Assembly: GCA_903857255.1 (NCBI GenBank)
Contig: CAIODY010000037.1
Location: 1-45,414 of the forward strand
Reading direction: 5' to 3'
DNA: 45,414 nucleotides
Source of the DNA: an uncultured bacterium
Lineage (GTDB): Bacteria; Bacteroidota; Bacteroidia; Chitinophagales; CAIODY01
Positions 44,060-45,414 of this stretch are shown in pieces. Positions within the stretch are counted from its first letter, which is position 1; the number at the start of each line of letters is the position of its first letter. The notes under the pieces were generated by a model, which worked only from the letters and a program-made list of their open reading frames with translations, made no database searches and was not told where the DNA came from. The position numbers and the translations under genes were made by a program.

Positions 44060-45085
44060 TTAAAATAAATTCCCCATTCGTTGTGGTGGAATTTTTCCAA
44101 CATGCTTGAAAGCCAAATCGGTGGCTTCTCTTCCTCGAGGTGTTCGCATCAAATAACCTTCTTGAATTAAATAAGGTTCGTACACTTCCTCTATGGTGCC
44201 AGCTTCTTCGCCAACAGCGGTAGCAATGGTTGTAACACCAACAGGGCCGCCAGCAAACTTTTCAACGATGGCAGATAAAATTCTATTGTCCATTTCATCC
44301 AATCCATTTTCATCTACATTCAAGGCTTGCAAACCATATCGAGCAATTTCTAAATCAATTTTCCCGTTGCCTTTTACCTGTGCAAAATCTCTGATGCGGC
44401 GCAACAACGCATTCGCAATACGTGGTGTACCGCGGCTTCTACGTGCAATTTCAAATGCGCCTTTCGTATCAATTTCTGTTTTTAAAATGGTTGCAGAACG
44501 TTTTACAATACCTGCCAAAACTTCTTTTGTATAATAATCAACTCGTGATGTAATGCCGAAGCGGCTTCGCAAAGGTGAGCTTAATAAACCACTTCGAGTT
44601 GTTGCACCGACCAATGTAAATGGATTCAATGCAATCTGCACCGAACGGGCGTTTGGACCACTTTCAATCATGATGTCAATTTTGAAATCTTCCATTGCAC
44701 TGTACAAATATTCTTCAATGGTGGTGTTCATCCGATGAATTTCATCAATGAACAAAACATCATTCGGCTGTAAATTGGTCAGCAAACCAGCTAAATCACC
44801 AGCTTTTTCAATCACTGGTCCACTCGTCATTTTCATACTTACACCTAATTCATTTGCCACGATATGACTCAAAGTTGTTTTGCCTAACCCTGGCGGACCA
44901 TGCAACAACACATGGTCTAAAGCTTCGCCACGTTGTTTGGCTGCTTGAATAAAAATCATCAAATTTTCTACAATTTTTTCTTGCCCTGCAAATTCATGAA
45001 AGCCTTGCGGACGCAAAACTTTTTCAATCTCTTTATCAGTGGGCGACAAATTTTCTTGTTCGTTATTTAGATTCGGATTTCGCAT
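44060..45085 (-). CDS. ruvB: Holliday junction branch-migration ATPase
   Basis: RuvB is the ring ATPase that drives branch migration of Holliday junctions with RuvA. The 341 aa are a normal length. Motifs are [19 protein letters not shown], Walker [10 protein letters not shown], Walker B LFIDEIHR, sensor [19 protein letters not shown] and the C-terminal winged helix ([28 protein letters not shown]). A TACTTTTG element on the same strand lies 8 bp above the ATG. ruvA is not adjacent, as is common in Bacteroidota. DUF1801 and VOC genes follow closely. Confidence 0.97.
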   Translation of the reverse strand: MRNPNLNNEQENLSPTDKEIEKVLRPQGFHEFAGQEKIVENLMIFIQAAKQRGEALDHVLLHGPPGLGKTTLSHIVANELGVSMKMTSGPVIEKAGDLAGLLTNLQPNDVLFIDEIHRMNTTIEEYLYSAMEDFKIDIMIESGPNARSVQIALNPFTLVGATTRSGLLSSPLRSRFGITSRVDYYTKEVLAGIVKRSATILKTEIDTKGAFEIARRSRGTPRIANALLRRIRDFAQVKGNGKIDLEIARYGLQALNVDENGLDEMDNRILSAIVEKFAGGPVGVTTIATAVGEEAGTIEEVYEPYLIQEGYLMRTPRGREATDLAFKHVGKIPPQRMGNLF

Positions 45086-45093
45086 TTGTTTTT

Positions 45094-45101
45094 CAAAAGT
45101 A
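45094..45101 (-). promoter_or_regulatory. -7 element of the ruvB promoter
   Basis: TACTTTTG on the minus strand is 8 bp before the ruvB ATG. No clear TTTG lies at the -33 position. The leader would be a few bases at most. Confidence 0.5.
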
Positions 45102-45198
45102 AATTATTTTTTCAGGTTCTTATATTAATCAAGGATGAATTAGCTGATTACAGTTTCATTTATTCGTTTCGTTACAATTTCTTTCTTTTTCAATAATT

Positions 45199-45273
45199 TT
45201 ATCCACAGCCCTAAAAATTAAAAAGCATTTATTTTATTGGCTTTTTAATTTTTTTGACCTTCTATTATCCACA
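45199..45273 (+). other. Two perfect DnaA boxes
   Basis: TTATCCACA occurs at 45199-45207 and 45265-45273 in the same direction. Both match the consensus exactly and lie in AT-rich DNA. Two copies within 75 bp are unlikely by chance at this base composition. They may mark an origin or a DnaA-controlled site. Confidence 0.55.
45213..45253. repeat. 14-bp inverted repeat between the DnaA boxes
   Basis: AAAAATTAAAAAGC (45213-45226) and GCTTTTTAATTTTT (45240-45253) are perfectly complementary with a 13-nt loop. A T run follows the right arm. It could be a terminator for a plus-strand transcript or part of an unwinding element. Confidence 0.6.
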
Positions 45274-45360
45274 TCTCTCTATTGAATTATTTGCCTTTTT
45301 AATTTTTATTGCTTTGATTTGTATTGCCAAAAAATAATACTTATGAATTTTCTTTCCTTT

Positions 45361-45414
45361 TCAGATTTCAGATTTCAGATTTCAGATTTCAGATTTCAGA
45401 TTTCAGATTTCAGA
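45361..45414. repeat. TCAGATT heptamer tandem repeat, cut by window end
   Basis: At least 7.7 identical copies of TCAGATT run to the last base. The perfect identity of the copies points to recent expansion; the true length is unknown. Confidence 0.95.

Larger units (their letters stand above)
45086..45414. other. AT-rich non-coding region with DnaA boxes
   Basis: No gene is visible. It contains the ruvB -7 element, two DnaA boxes, a long AT hairpin and a heptamer tandem array reaching the end of the window. These are listed separately. Confidence 0.75.

Noticed and set aside
44059-44103. N-terminal extension of the DUF1801 protein into ruvB
   Set aside because: The added 15 codons read the ruvB sequence out of frame; the ATG at 44056-44058 starts the family sequence.
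1-45414. General reassignment of TAG to an amino acid
   Set aside because: Only one in-frame TAG occurs across about 40 kb of coding sequence; a recoded genome would show many.

Overview
The window is a 45.4 kb piece of a low-GC Bacteroidota chromosome, most likely from the Chitinophagales or a related order (an inference from gene content and base composition). The evidence is: five large secreted proteins with type IX secretion (T9SS) sorting domains, four of type A and one of type B, with a PorP/SprF partner; -7 promoter elements resembling the Bacteroidota TAnnTTTG; no clear Shine-Dalgarno sequences; and a stop-codon set of 27 TAA, 6 TGA and no TAG over 33 genes. I see no rRNA, tRNA, CRISPR array, phage or insertion sequence.

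Layout. 1-3.4 kb: the end of a DPP-IV-type peptidase, then hemN and ribBA. 3.4-9.0 kb: a COG2908 metallophosphoesterase (PlcP/LpxH-like) with a GT28-like glycosyltransferase; a lamin-tail lipoprotein, SdiA-regulated beta-propeller and phosphate-selective-type porin operon; a 34-aa membrane peptide on the other strand; and an orphan OmpR/PhoB-type response regulator. 9.1-18.2 kb: three giant T9SS type A proteins on the minus strand (FN3; beta-helix/SprB/PKD; FG-GAP), the middle one split by an in-frame TAG. 18.3-20.6 kb: hybrid histidine kinase. 20.7-30.1 kb: a probable minus-strand operon, read yigZ, GH38, queA, small exported protein, PhnP-like hydrolase, MntA, HepT, two APC permeases. 30.2-36.6 kb: haem-motif lipoprotein, then a 1456-aa T9SS type B protein with PorP/SprF. 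36.6-40.3 kb: a fourth T9SS type A protein and a lipoprotein. 40.5-45.1 kb: kup, nfu, VOC protein, DUF1801 protein, ruvB. The last 330 bp are AT-rich and non-coding, with two perfect DnaA boxes and a heptamer tandem repeat running off the end.

The strongest candidate for an undescribed system is the 3.4-9.0 kb block. Three separate promoters (genes at 3477, 5419 and 8322) carry the same 18-bp box: two 7-bp half-sites around nGTAACA, a 4-bp TTTn spacer, then exactly 9 bp to a GAnnTTTGC -7 element. This matches the layout of an E. coli Pho box. The genes (PlcP-like phosphoesterase plus glycosyltransferase, phosphate-type porin operon, PhoB-family regulator) fit a compact phosphate-starvation regulon that would remodel lipids and scavenge phosphate at the surface. 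The promoter match is seen in the sequence; the function is inferred.

A second notable pattern is a set of heptanucleotide tandem arrays inside the T9SS sorting-domain coding regions. They flank the conserved YPNP motif in at least three, and probably all four, type A genes.
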